Source of the DNA: Deinococcus sp. KNUC1210
GTDB taxonomy: Bacteria; Deinococcota; Deinococci; Deinococcales; Deinococcaceae
Length of the DNA stretch: 64,000 bases
Assembly (NCBI RefSeq): GCF_022344005.1
Contig: NZ_CP092196.1
Location: 124,001 to 188,000 of the forward strand
Reading direction: 5' to 3'
Both the position numbers and the translations under genes were made by a program. Shown here piece by piece: positions 37,033-44,045 of this stretch (positions within the stretch are counted from its first letter, which is position 1; the number at the start of each line of letters is the position of its first letter). The notes below the pieces were generated by a model, which was given only the letters and a program-made list of their open reading frames with translations, did not search any database and was not told the DNA's origin.

Positions 37033-37401
37033 TCAGCAGAGGGCCTGCTGATTCCCTCCTGAACAACCTGCTGCCCAGACCATATCTGGCAGCAGGTTGT
37101 TCTGCGCCTGATCCTCAGCCCACAGAATCAGCTCGGCATCTTCCAGCCCTGCAAGGATGGTTCCCCGCATTCCTTCTCGGATGTCGGTGAAGGTTTCGCG
37201 GATCTTGGTCCAGAACACCCCACGCGGATCGCGGATCGTACTGGGGAAGATCGTCATGCCGTAGCAGAACAGATCGAAATAGCTGTCGAGCAGCTGCGCT
37301 GAGATCTCGGTGCCGTCATCGGCCTTGAGATGCGTGTCCAGCATCTCGGCCATGACGGTGCTGGTGTGTGCGAACGCCTTGCGCCACTGGTTGTCGGTCA
37401 A
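37033..37401 (-). CDS. Hypothetical protein, start uncertain
   Basis: The clear coding part (about 120 aa) reads TDNQWRKAFAHTSTVMAEML, SYFDLFCYGMTIFPSTIRD and WTKIRETFTDIREGMRGTIL. The only start in this frame is TTG 37401. A better N-terminus (MWSLQLNRAASDLNRFLTPE) lies in another frame from ATG 37552 and would join across a run of six C/G (37418-37423), so the gene may be frameshifted there. Its last 70 bases hold a perfect 15-bp hairpin (37061-37102) and a 9-bp one over the stop codon. Function unknown; phage-type by context. Confidence 0.55.
   Translation of the reverse strand: MTDNQWRKAFAHTSTVMAEMLDTHLKADDGTEISAQLLDSYFDLFCYGMTIFPSTIRDPRGVFWTKIRETFTDIREGMRGTILAGLEDAELILWAEDQAQNNLLPDMVWAAGCSGGNQQALC
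37061..37102 (-). repeat. Perfect 15-bp inverted repeat
   Basis: GAACAACCTGCTGCC pairs exactly with GGCAGCAGGTTGTTC around a 12-base loop, inside the 3' end of the minus-strand frame. A second small hairpin AATCAGCAG/CTGCTGATT (about 37031-37052) overlaps the stop codon. Confidence 0.6.
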
Positions 37402-37550
37402 TTTTTCGGCGCGGGTTGGGGGGCAATGGGCAGTCTTCAGGCATCGTTGCGGGAACAGGCGTTGTCTCGCACTGGGCCTGCCGTTTCCGGACCTCTGGCG
37501 TCAGAAAGCGGTTCAGATCGCTGGCCGCCCGATTCAACTGGAGGGACCAC

Positions 37551-38105
37551 ATGAAACTGACACCTCTTCTGATCGCCTAACTCGCGTACCCTGGCATGCC
37601 TACCGTGCTGGTGAACACCTGGGCCACCAAACTTGGCACGGCCTGTGAGGACGCCGGGATCGACATGCCGCCGCGCCTCAGCCACTTCCTCGCCCAGGTC
37701 ACACACGAGTCGGGCGGGTTCCGATGGATGGTTGAGATCTGGGGGCCGACGCCTGCCCAGATTCGGTACGAAGGCCGGCTGGATCTGGAGAACACGGAGC
37801 CGGGCGACGGCTTCCGGTACCGGGGGCGGGGGCCGATGATGCTCACCGGACGAGGCAATTTTCGGAACGTCGGGTAGCGTATCGGGTACCCGCTCGAACA
37901 GCAGCCCGAGCTTGCGTCACAGATCGGTGTCGGCAGCTTGGTGGCCTGTGACTACTGGACCACGCACCGGCTGAGTACCCTGGCGCATTTGGGCGGGCTG
38001 ACGATGGTTCCGGCCATCACCCGCATCGTCAACGGCGGACTGAACAATCTCGGTGATCGGCAGCGGCGCTACCGACTGGCCACGAAAGCGCTGGGGTTGA
38101 CGTGA
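37551..38105 (+). pseudogene. GH19-type lysin/chitinase with two nonsense codons
   Basis: From ATG 37551 (strong site GGAGGG) the frame reads MKLTPLLIA, TAA (37578-37580), then LAYPGMPTVLVNTWATKL, FLAQVTHESGGFRWMVEIWG (catalytic Glu in HESGG), RYEGRLDLENTEPGDGFRYR and GRGPMMLTGRGNFRNVG, TAG (37875-37877), then RIGYPLEQQPELASQ and VNGGLNNLGDRQRRY to TGA 38103-38105. This is a phage-type glycoside hydrolase 19 endolysin cleaving peptidoglycan or chitin. GTG 38102 starts a further fragment (SIPLQKWDVAPDYKS, TAG at about 38159) that overlaps by 4 bp. Two stops make it inactive unless restarted at 37596. Confidence 0.8.
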
Positions 38106-38203
38106 GTATCCCGTTGCAGAAGTGGGATGTTGCGCCGGATTACAAGTCGCTTGCTGGTTAGGTCGCCATGCAGGTGGGCTAGCAAACATGATGGAATTGA
38201 AGA

Positions 38204-38536
38204 TCAAAGGCTAAAGGCACGGAGCAAATACTCAATTCCAAAAAGAAAGGCACCACTTAGTAGCAGTGTGATGGTAAGACGCCAAGGAAGCGAAAGCATC
38301 TGCGGGCTTACGCCTCTACGGGCATCATATTGAGCTTTGTTAACACCGCTTTGGAAGACTGTCGTCAGAAAAAAGCCTCCAAGGACAACCATAACAATTC
38401 CGGCTCCATCAAAGACACCAGAGATACGCCCAGGATGTGAAGCATGCCACCAGAAAGCTAACCCTGACGCTACGGCCGTTACCAACACGATCTGGCCAAG
38501 GAACACAAGAAGTCCGTATAGGCGAGATTGAACCAT
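38204..38536 (-). CDS. Small AT-rich membrane protein
   Basis: A protein of 110 aa from ATG 38536 with TACATT six bases upstream. Three hydrophobic segments (YGLLVFLGQIVLVTAVASGL, AGIVMVVLGGFFLTTVFQSG, LTITLLLSGAFLFGIEYLL). It sits inside the lysis cassette on the opposite strand and is AT-richer than its neighbours, so it may be an inserted cargo gene. Function unknown. Confidence 0.7.
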   Translation of the reverse strand: MVQSRLYGLLVFLGQIVLVTAVASGLAFWWHASHPGRISGVFDGAGIVMVVLGGFFLTTVFQSGVNKAQYDARRGVSPQMLSLPWRLTITLLLSGAFLFGIEYLLRAFSL

Positions 38537-38738
38537 AATGTGAATGTAACACACTACTTCTCAGAATGCATTCACATTTAAACGTGTACGTGTTCCAACT
38601 CAGTGAGTTGGTGGCATGGTGCTTTGTTAGTGACTGAACAACAGGGTTTTGCCCGTTGCACTTGCACTTCTCAATCCCGCGCTTCGCCTTCTTTCGGCCT
38701 CATCCATTGTGGTGGGGCCGCGCCTTTTGAGGTATCGC

Positions 38739-39302
38739 ATGAAACGACTGCTGAGTGTTGTTGGCCTTCTGTTGGCGTTCTGTTTTTTGCCCGTCGTACT
38801 CGCACAGGGAATGGGCGACCCAACCCTGCCGCCCAGCTTTGACCCGCATGCATGGGGAGCCTCGCCCTTCACCCTGGCCGCCGTCGTACTGTTCGCCACG
38901 GCCAGCCTGAAGCGGGCAGCTGACCGTGCCAACTGGGTGCTGAGCGTGTGGGTCTGGTGGGCGATCTCGCTGGTGCTGGGCATCGTGGGGGCGCTGGCCC
39001 TGAATCTGCTGGGCTATGGAGCCGTGCTGGGCACGCTGAGCTATCCGTGGGCGGTGCTGCTGTTCGGGCTGGTGGCGGGGATCAGCGCGAGCGGGTTCCG
39101 TGACCTCGCCAAGACTATCGCGGATTGGCTGATGCGCCCTCGCACCACCGTGACCATCACGCCTGGGCCACAGATTCAGGTTCCTGTCGGCACGCCTGGG
39201 AGTGAAGGCCTGCATCAGCTCGACGGCACGATCAACGCCGTCGTCCCCCTCACACCTGGGCAGCCCACCCAGGTCAAAACAGGGCTGGAGGAGCTGAAGT
39301 GA
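38739..39302 (+). CDS. Holin-like membrane protein of a lysis cassette
   Basis: A protein of 187 aa from ATG 38739 (GAGG six bases upstream). N-terminal hydrophobic signal (LLSVVGLLLAFCFLPVVLA), then three membrane helices (FTLAAVVLFATASL, WVWWAISLVLGIVGALALNL, YPWAVLLFGLVAGISA) and a soluble Thr/Pro/Gly-rich tail. Position downstream of the GH19 lysin and overlap with the next two small genes suggest a holin or accessory lysis role; this is contextual. Confidence 0.6.
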   Translation: MKRLLSVVGLLLAFCFLPVVLAQGMGDPTLPPSFDPHAWGASPFTLAAVVLFATASLKRAADRANWVLSVWVWWAISLVLGIVGALALNLLGYGAVLGTLSYPWAVLLFGLVAGISASGFRDLAKTIADWLMRPRTTVTITPGPQIQVPVGTPGSEGLHQLDGTINAVVPLTPGQPTQVKTGLEELK

Positions 39303-39463
39303 ACATTCTGGAACTCCTGAAGAAGAGCATCAGCGACCCGCAAGCCCTGCTGATGGCGCTGCGCCTTGTGGCGGATCTGAGTGACGGCAACACCCGCCTG
39401 AGTGCGGAGACCCGTGGCGAGATCCAGGCGAAGATTCTCGAACTCGAAGCAGGTGTGAAATGA
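39299..39463 (+). CDS. Small protein in the lysis cassette
   Basis: A 54-aa frame from GTG 39299, overlapping the stop of the holin-like gene (GTGA) and the start of the next gene (ATGA). Residues NILELLKKSISDPQALLMAL and ETRGEIQAKILELEA form two amphipathic helices. The double overlap is good evidence that it is translated. Function unknown. Confidence 0.7.
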   Translation: MNILELLKKSISDPQALLMALRLVADLSDGNTRLSAETRGEIQAKILELEAGVK

Positions 39464-39798
39464 AGAAGCTGCTATTGATCCTGCCGCTGGCCTCTTGTGC
39501 TCCGTTGCTCTCGACTGTCCAGGGCACCGCTGCCACCCTGACCACGGACGGCACCAGCGTACTGTTTGCTAACCCTGGCCCACAGGCCGCTGAAGACGTG
39601 TCGGTGGTGCTCTACGGCCCGGTCACGGTCACGGGCGTGACATGCATTCCGTTCAGCCGCTCGTGGATCTGCCCGATCAACGATGTGCCTGCGGGCAAGG
39701 GCTTCAGATTGCAGTACACGGGCACACTGAATAATGCCTCGGCGTCGTTCTACACGGCCTCCAGCGGGAACAGACCGCTGTACGTGCAGCTGAAGTAG
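39460..39798 (+). CDS. Small lipoprotein, spanin-like position
   Basis: A protein of 112 aa from ATG 39460. Signal MKKLLLILPLASCAP with lipobox LASC. The mature part is beta-rich (TSVLFANPGPQAAEDVSVVL) with a Cys pair (VTCIPFSRSWICP). As the last gene after lysin and holin-like genes it holds the place of an outer-membrane spanin, but sequence evidence for that role is lacking. Confidence 0.7.
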   Translation: MKKLLLILPLASCAPLLSTVQGTAATLTTDGTSVLFANPGPQAAEDVSVVLYGPVTVTGVTCIPFSRSWICPINDVPAGKGFRLQYTGTLNNASASFYTASSGNRPLYVQLK

Positions 39799-39913
39799 CT
39801 GCGCCGAATACAATACCGGTCTACCCGGCTGATTGGGTCAAACGCCCCGGCGAACTCTTCTCAGCACAGGTATCCTAAAGACCATTCTCCGAGCAATTTG
39901 AAGCAACTTCCCA

Positions 39914-39941
39914 CCCCTGCAAGCCGAAAGGTCCGCAGGGG
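39914..39941 (+). terminator. Hairpin after the lysis cassette
   Basis: CCCCTGC and GCAGGGG flank a 14-base loop, followed by CGTCTTCATT. It lies 115 bp after the last cassette gene. Plausible intrinsic terminator with a weak T tract. Confidence 0.4.
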
Positions 39942-40150
39942 CGTCTTCATTGATGCGGGGAGTGCGGGATTCGGTGAAGAGGCCCTCCTAGTTGCTGCTG
40001 TGGAATCGGCCTACAGTGAAGCCCGCCCAGAACGAAGCTGCTTGTTCTGTGTGTGCCTCTCGGAGGCCACGCGATTGTTTCGGAGCATTCGCGTTCATGT
40101 GCCCACTGCACGGCACGACTTCAAGCTTCGCCGAAGAATGAAGGACGATC

Positions 40151-40369
40151 ATGCGAGACTTTTCTCGTCTCCTGAAGGAGACCCAAGCGCTTCACACGCT
40201 GGGGCAAGAAACGCGGGCCGCCGCACGGCAGATCCGGGCAGACTGGCGGCAGATGCTGTGCGAGTGTCATGAAACGCTGCTGGTTTCCCAGCATCGACGG
40301 GCGCTGTTGCGCATGAAGCCATCAACCCGAGACGAGCGGGCGAACCTGTCGCAGGGAGTTGACGGTTGA
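40151..40369 (+). CDS. Small charged protein
   Basis: A 72-aa frame from ATG 40151 with AAGGA upstream. It is Arg/Gln/Leu-rich and helical (MRDFSRLLKETQALHTLGQE, ADWRQMLCECHETLLVSQ). A terminator-like hairpin follows at 40392-40426, which supports expression. A longer frame at 39898 overlaps it and looks like a shadow. Confidence 0.5.
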   Translation: MRDFSRLLKETQALHTLGQETRAAARQIRADWRQMLCECHETLLVSQHRRALLRMKPSTRDERANLSQGVDG

Positions 40370-40391
40370 ACATCCATGCACGTTGCGCCCT

Positions 40392-40426
40392 ACACCCTGC
40401 CTTCTGGCAACGGTGCGGGTGTTTTT
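40392..40426 (+). terminator. Terminator between the small charged protein gene and RNA unit A
   Basis: ACACCC TGCC TTCT GGCA ... GGGTGT forms a nested stem followed by TTTTT. A similar, less regular stem with GGTGCGGGGCTTCTTTTT follows the 38-aa gene at about 40785-40823. Confidence 0.6.
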
Positions 40427-40430
40427 CGTG

Positions 40431-40513
40431 TATCGTGCGTTGGTCTGGGAATCGACATCCAGGCGAGGTTGCAGCGCACTCACTCGTGATGGGGATAAGT
40501 GCGCTCCCTTTTT
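40431..40513 (+). ncRNA. Repeat unit A: putative small RNA gene
   Basis: TATCGT (40431-40436), then 24 bases later CAGGCGAGGTTGCA, then stem GCGCACT...AGTGCGC and TCCCTTTTTATT. The unit has the full order hexamer, box, stem and T tract shared by the six copies at 40.4-42.4 kb. Predicted transcript about 70 nt. No frame is conserved among copies. Confidence 0.6.
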
Positions 40514-40666
40514 ATTCAGCCGACAGCGAGACTGGAACTTTGCACCACCAGCACGGATCAGCGTGCGCCGCGCCGAACGGGCTGACCACCAGGGCGAAGG
40601 CAGCCAGCACACCGAACACGCGGCGAAGCTTCATAGATCCAGGGTAGCAGGCCGTAAGCTGCCCTC

Positions 40667-40783
40667 ATGCCGAACCTTGCTGCCCTGACACAGTTAGAAC
40701 TCGCTTTAAAAGATGACTTCATGTCCTGGCTCGATGCCGAGTTTCTCGGTATTCTTGGGTCAGCGGAGCCGGAAGGGTACTAA
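40667..40783 (+). CDS. Miniature (38 aa) member of a small acidic protein family
   Basis: From ATG 40667 with TAAGCT six bases upstream. It reads MPNLAALTQLELAL, then directly KDDFMSWLDAEFLGILGSAE. The two ends match the 89-aa proteins at 42736 and 45515 (MPDLASLTPLELADLL and CWLDAEFLGELE), but the middle of about 50 residues is missing. The upstream GTAAGCTGCCCTC is also conserved, so the promoter was copied with the gene. Either a working mini-form or a deletion remnant. Confidence 0.6.
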   Translation: MPNLAALTQLELALKDDFMSWLDAEFLGILGSAEPEGY

Positions 40784-40833
40784 CACCCTACCCTACCTTC
40801 TAGCAATGGTGCGGGGCTTCTTTTTACTTTTCG

Positions 40834-41614
40834 TTACAGTTGCCGGCGAACTAAGCCCTTCAGGAACGCGCCGAGTTCGCGCAGCAGGAAAATCCGCTCC
40901 AGGCGCCTCGGAAATAGCCCAGGACTGGGTGGTGACGGAGAAACCGGCACAGAAGTAAATGGAATACCCTGCCGGGCAAAGAACAGCGACGCGCGTCTGG
41001 AGTGCAGGGCCGACGTGACCAGCAACACGTTGTGCCAGTGGTGTTCGTGGACTACTCTGGCCGCTTCCCGCGATTCGTCGTAGGTATTCATCACGTTCTG
41101 GAGCGTCTCGAAGTGGACAGAGCCATACGGATAGGTTCGGTAGACGAATTGCTGCGACAGCTCTGAAATCTTGGGGCAGTTCGGCCCGGTGAGGGCGTCC
41201 GACTGGCTGCTGAAGACCAGTGTGTCCGCGTAACCTGCCCGCCACAAACGCACTCCCTGCTCCAGCCGTTCCAGCGACCTCGGCGTGAGGATACCCGCCT
41301 TGCAGTTGACGCCACCAGCCAGGATGACAATGGCATCTGCGTTCCGGGGCGTTGATCCGAACAACAGGAGTGGGGGAACGAGATAAAAGAGCGGGGTGTA
41401 GAGCAGCGCAGTTCCGAGGACGACGACCGGGAGGACGACGCGCAGCAGCAGGGATCGCAAGTGGGGCAGATAGACGAGAACCGGCGGCTGGCGCGAGGCA
41501 GAGCAGCAATAAGACATACTGGGGCCACATCCCCAAGAGGGCGGGGTCGAGGAGAGCACTGAGGACAAAGGCGAGGGCGAGGGTACTGAAGGGGCGCCAG
41601 AGCTGCACAGACAT
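40834..41614 (-). pseudogene. DUF218/YdcF-like membrane protein, frameshifted
   Basis: From ATG 41614: SVQLWRPFSTLALAFVLSAL and MWPQYVLLLLCL in one frame, then near 41490 a shift into VYLPHLRSLLLRVVLPVVVL and NADAIVILAGGVNCKAG (the DUF218 DAIVVLGGG box), LERLEQGVRLWRAGYADTLV, and VLLVTSALHSRRASLFFARQ to the stop at 40834. The family (SanA/YdcF/ElyC) is implicated in envelope biogenesis. The frameshift is the only lesion seen. Confidence 0.7.
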
Positions 41615-41715
41615 CCCATCGAGTGTGACAGACGCCCCGGCGCAGAAGGTAAGGCACGGACGGTGGGGATGCCCGCACCGTGGCCAAAGAGTCCGGATGC
41701 CGGGCTTCTTTTTGC

Positions 41716-41801
41716 TATGGTGCTGTGGCCTGGGGAAGCAAGCCTCAGGCAGAGGTTGAAGCGCACCCTCCCTCGCTGTGGCTGGAGTGCGCTCCCTTTT
41801 T
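41716..41801 (+). ncRNA. Repeat unit B: putative small RNA gene
   Basis: TATGGT (41716-41721), 24 bases, CAGGCAGAGGTTGAA, stem GCGCAC...GTGCGC with inner CTCC/GGA pairing, then TCCCTTTTT. Same layout as unit A. Confidence 0.6.
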
Positions 41802-41803
41802 GG

Positions 41804-41888
41804 TATGGTGCGTTGACCTAAGTTTCGAGTCCTGAGGCGAACGTGGAGCGTAGCGCCTCGTCATGGAGGGAAGGTACGTTCCCTTTTG
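41804..41888 (+). ncRNA. Repeat unit C: degenerate copy
   Basis: TATGGT (41804-41809), 24 bases, GAGGCGAACGTGGAGCGTAGCG, a weakened stem (GCGCC...GGTACG) and TTCCCTTTTG. Box and spacing are kept but the stem is eroded. It starts 2 bases after the T tract of unit B, so the units are truly tandem here. Confidence 0.45.
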
Positions 41889-41889
41889 C

Positions 41890-41969
41890 TATTGTCGATT
41901 CGCCCGGGGGGTGGCCCAGGCAAGGTTGCAGCGCACTCACCTCTTATCAGGTTGAGTGCGCTCCCTTTA
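41890..41969 (+). ncRNA. Repeat unit D: putative small RNA gene
   Basis: TATTGT (41890-41895), 21 bases, CAGGCAAGGTTGCA, perfect 9-bp stem GCGCACTCA/TGAGTGCGC with an inner ACCT/AGGT pair, then TCCCTTTAT. It begins directly after the T tract of unit C. Confidence 0.6.
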
Positions 41970-42220
41970 TCAGAAGAGTCGTCGTCCTCAATTCAGAATG
42001 CGGGAGGGCGATTGAAGTAACTGAGCAAGGGAGGACTTGAGGGCATCGAGCTTCACTTAGAGCGCTTCGATTTTCTCAAGTGTAACGGAGAGTCGAGGTA
42101 AGGCAGCGCGGTACCGTTGATACGCCAACTCGATCTCGTCATCCATACCATCCAGCGTAAATGAAACAGGGTTCTGCCGCCTATGAACGATGCTGGAAGG
42201 TCTTAAGATGTTCTGGGATC

Positions 42221-42307
42221 TATGGTGGGGGGTCTGAGAAATGAGCCCTCAGGCAAAGGTCGTAGCGCACCCGCTCCTCCCGGTGAGGCTGGAGTGCGCT
42301 CGCTTTT
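42221..42307 (+). ncRNA. Repeat unit E: putative small RNA gene
   Basis: TATGGT (42221-42226), 23 bases, CAGGCAAAGGTCGTA, stem GCGCAC...GTGCGC with inner GCTCC/GGAG pairing, then TCGCTTTTCTT. The 250 bases between D and E contain no gene I can support. Confidence 0.6.
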
Positions 42308-42343
42308 CTTCAGCGTTATAAGAATTCTTTACCTTGGGCTTGT

Positions 42344-42422
42344 TACTCTTCTTCCGCCTGATCCACCTGTCAGGCGAGGTCGTAGCGCACCCATTCCCCT
42401 GAGTGGGTGCGCTCCCTTTTAA
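42344..42422 (+). ncRNA. Repeat unit F: putative small RNA gene
   Basis: TACTCT (42344-42349), 21 bases, CAGGCGAGGTCGTA, perfect 9-bp stem GCGCACCCA/TGGGTGCGC, then TCCCTTTTAA. The stem differs from unit D (GCGCACTCA/TGAGTGCGC) by a compensated change, which supports folding. The T tract overlaps the stop of the opposite-strand gene at 42419. Confidence 0.6.
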
Positions 42423-42628
42423 TCCGGTGCGTCAGCGGTCAACTGTCGCCAAGCGTCCGCCGACATCGTCTTACGGGAGAGGACTTCTGAAAACTCTCCT
42501 ACCGAATCAGGCGCCGTGAATTCTTCGCAGTACGTCACGATATCGTGCGTCACATCGTGATGCAGGAGACGTAGGCGAAAACTCGCGTAGGCTGGATAAA
42601 AGATGTCTTTGAGCGGCGCATGTGACAC
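42419..42628 (-). CDS. Small hypothetical protein
   Basis: A 69-aa frame from ATG 42628, MSHAPLKDIFYPAYASFRLR and EFTAPDSVGEFSEVLSRKTM. Moderately convincing codon use, no family. Its stop lies in the T tract of RNA unit F on the other strand, so the two transcripts would converge. Confidence 0.5.
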   Translation of the reverse strand: MSHAPLKDIFYPAYASFRLRLLHHDVTHDIVTYCEEFTAPDSVGEFSEVLSRKTMSADAWRQLTADAPD

Positions 42629-42735
42629 ATCTGTAGTGCATCATTCAACAGCTTTCAGTCACCCCTGAATGGATAAAGACAGAAGAATGATCACTTAGAC
42701 AAACGTTCAGATAAAAATGCCGAGTAAGCTATCTC

Positions 42736-43005
42736 ATGCCCGATCTCGCCAGCCTGACACCGTTGGAACTCGCGGACCTGTTGCAGGCAGCCTATGCAGC
42801 CGATCACGATCTGTCCGGCGAACACCTGACTGACCCGGTGGCACGCCACGACCTGGCGCGGCTGCTCGATCACGATGAAGCCCTGAAGTCGGCGGTCGTG
42901 GAAGCATGGCTAGAAGACCGCGAGGCCTTCGAAGACGCTACGCTGTGCTGGCTCGACGCTGAGTTCCTGGGCGAGCTGGAGATGCCGGACAGGGAAGAGG
43001 ACTGA
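42736..43005 (+). CDS. Small acidic protein, family copy 2
   Basis: An 89-aa protein from ATG 42736, with TAAGCT five bases upstream. It is strongly acidic and helical: MPDLASLTPLELADLLQAAY, LTDPVARHDLARLLDHDEAL, AEFLGELEMPDREED. It is about 90% identical to the copy at 45515-45784 and shares both ends with the 38-aa mini-copy at 40667. The acidic, DNA-mimic-like composition is notable, but no function is known to me. Confidence 0.75.
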   Translation: MPDLASLTPLELADLLQAAYAADHDLSGEHLTDPVARHDLARLLDHDEALKSAVVEAWLEDREAFEDATLCWLDAEFLGELEMPDREED

Positions 43006-43062
43006 TGGTACTCAGGGCGTGATGTCTTGTTCATGTTTTAAGTAGTCAATTAGGATGCAGAA

Positions 43063-43650
43063 ATGAAGTTAAGAATATTAGGGATTGTGGTAGTTGTAAT
43101 CACACTATGGTTACTGGTTTATCCAGTAAGTGCGCTTATCCCGATGCTTTTTGGGCCTCCCGGTGCACAGCCCCATTTATTTGAAACCGCGAACGCAATT
43201 TTCAATCGGCATTACTACAGTCTGAGCTCCCTTTCCAAAGGACTAGACCCCGGATCGGCCGAAGCAAAACTCTCCTGCCACGTAGTTTATAATTCTCCAC
43301 CAGACTCTGGGAGTTACGGTGGTGAATTTAGAAGTGAACCCTATCACACGGGAATTCGCGAGAAAGACTACCGTCCAGATGACGTAGATACAAGAAGAAT
43401 AATAGAACAAATCATCGCAACTCGGTGTGCGCCGCTCTACGCAAAGTATCCAATCGGGTCATCTTTACGAGTCTATTATAGGACTGATGGTGATTTTCGC
43501 AGCGATTATCACACTGAAGCTTGGACATTCACATGGCCATACATATCTTTACAGTTTTTAATGATATATATCTTGTGGCATGCTGCCCGGCTATTATGGC
43601 CCGACGATTCTCCATTTTTTCGATGGCTTAAACAACACCTTAGGAGCTAG
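43063..43650 (+). CDS. AT-rich membrane protein, DUF3592-like
   Basis: A protein of 195 aa from ATG 43063 with TAGGAT six bases upstream. One N-terminal hydrophobic segment (ILGIVVVVITLWLLVYPVSA), an extracytoplasmic middle with two Cys, and a second segment near the C-terminus (YISLQFLMIYILWHAA). PIGSSLRVYYRTDGDF resembles the YPxGxxxxVYYxP signature of DUF3592. Codon use is far from the replicon average: likely foreign cargo. Confidence 0.65.
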   Translation: MKLRILGIVVVVITLWLLVYPVSALIPMLFGPPGAQPHLFETANAIFNRHYYSLSSLSKGLDPGSAEAKLSCHVVYNSPPDSGSYGGEFRSEPYHTGIREKDYRPDDVDTRRIIEQIIATRCAPLYAKYPIGSSLRVYYRTDGDFRSDYHTEAWTFTWPYISLQFLMIYILWHAARLLWPDDSPFFRWLKQHLRS

Positions 43651-44045
43651 GACGGTTTAAATTTTGTCATCTAGCTTCTCCATCGAGAAGATCCTCCATA
43701 TATCTTCTACGTTTCCTTTAAACAAGAAATGAAGCGCATTTTTGAATATAATTACTCAGCAATCTACAACTTTGCCCATTCGACAGTCATAGGGCTGACA
43801 AAAAGGGGAGCCGCGCCAGATCCGAAGATGGGCGCGGCTCTTCTACCATCGTTACAGAGGAGGACAGCCCTGCTCGGCAGAACACCTCACTGTGCCTGCT
43901 GGCCGGTAGGAATGTCTTGCGAACGTGTTGGAGAAGGAAATGAAGCGAGGAATTCTCGGCTGCAAGGAGATGTTTGGAGATCTCTCGTCACGACAATGGA
44001 ATCCACGCGCTCTGCTCGCTGTCACTCAGGGCAGAACAGCTCACA
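43651..44045. other. Intergenic region with dispersed element copy 2
   Basis: No supported gene. The left part is AT-rich; 43797-43898 is the inverted copy of the 95-bp element. Frames at 43729 and 43925 are shadows running across it. Confidence 0.4.
43797..43898 (-). ncRNA. Dispersed ~100-bp element, copy 2; candidate small RNA
   Basis: Read on the minus strand it begins CAGGCACAGTGAGGTGTTCTG and ends AGCCGCGCC, ATC-TTCG-GAT, GGCGCGGCT, CCCCTTTTT. It matches 12094-12188 at both ends, while the middle differs. The loop here is a stable TTCG tetraloop. The terminator could also serve the genes flanking it. Confidence 0.5.

Noticed and set aside
21366..37877. Genetic code change with TAG read as Trp
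   Set aside because: Several intact genes in the window end with TAG at the expected family C-terminus, and most TAG-interrupted genes carry other lesions.
40431..42422. CRISPR array or integron attC array
   Set aside because: The units have no constant repeat with variable spacers, lie at irregular distances and lack cas or integron-type cassette structure; they carry hexamer, stem and T tract instead.
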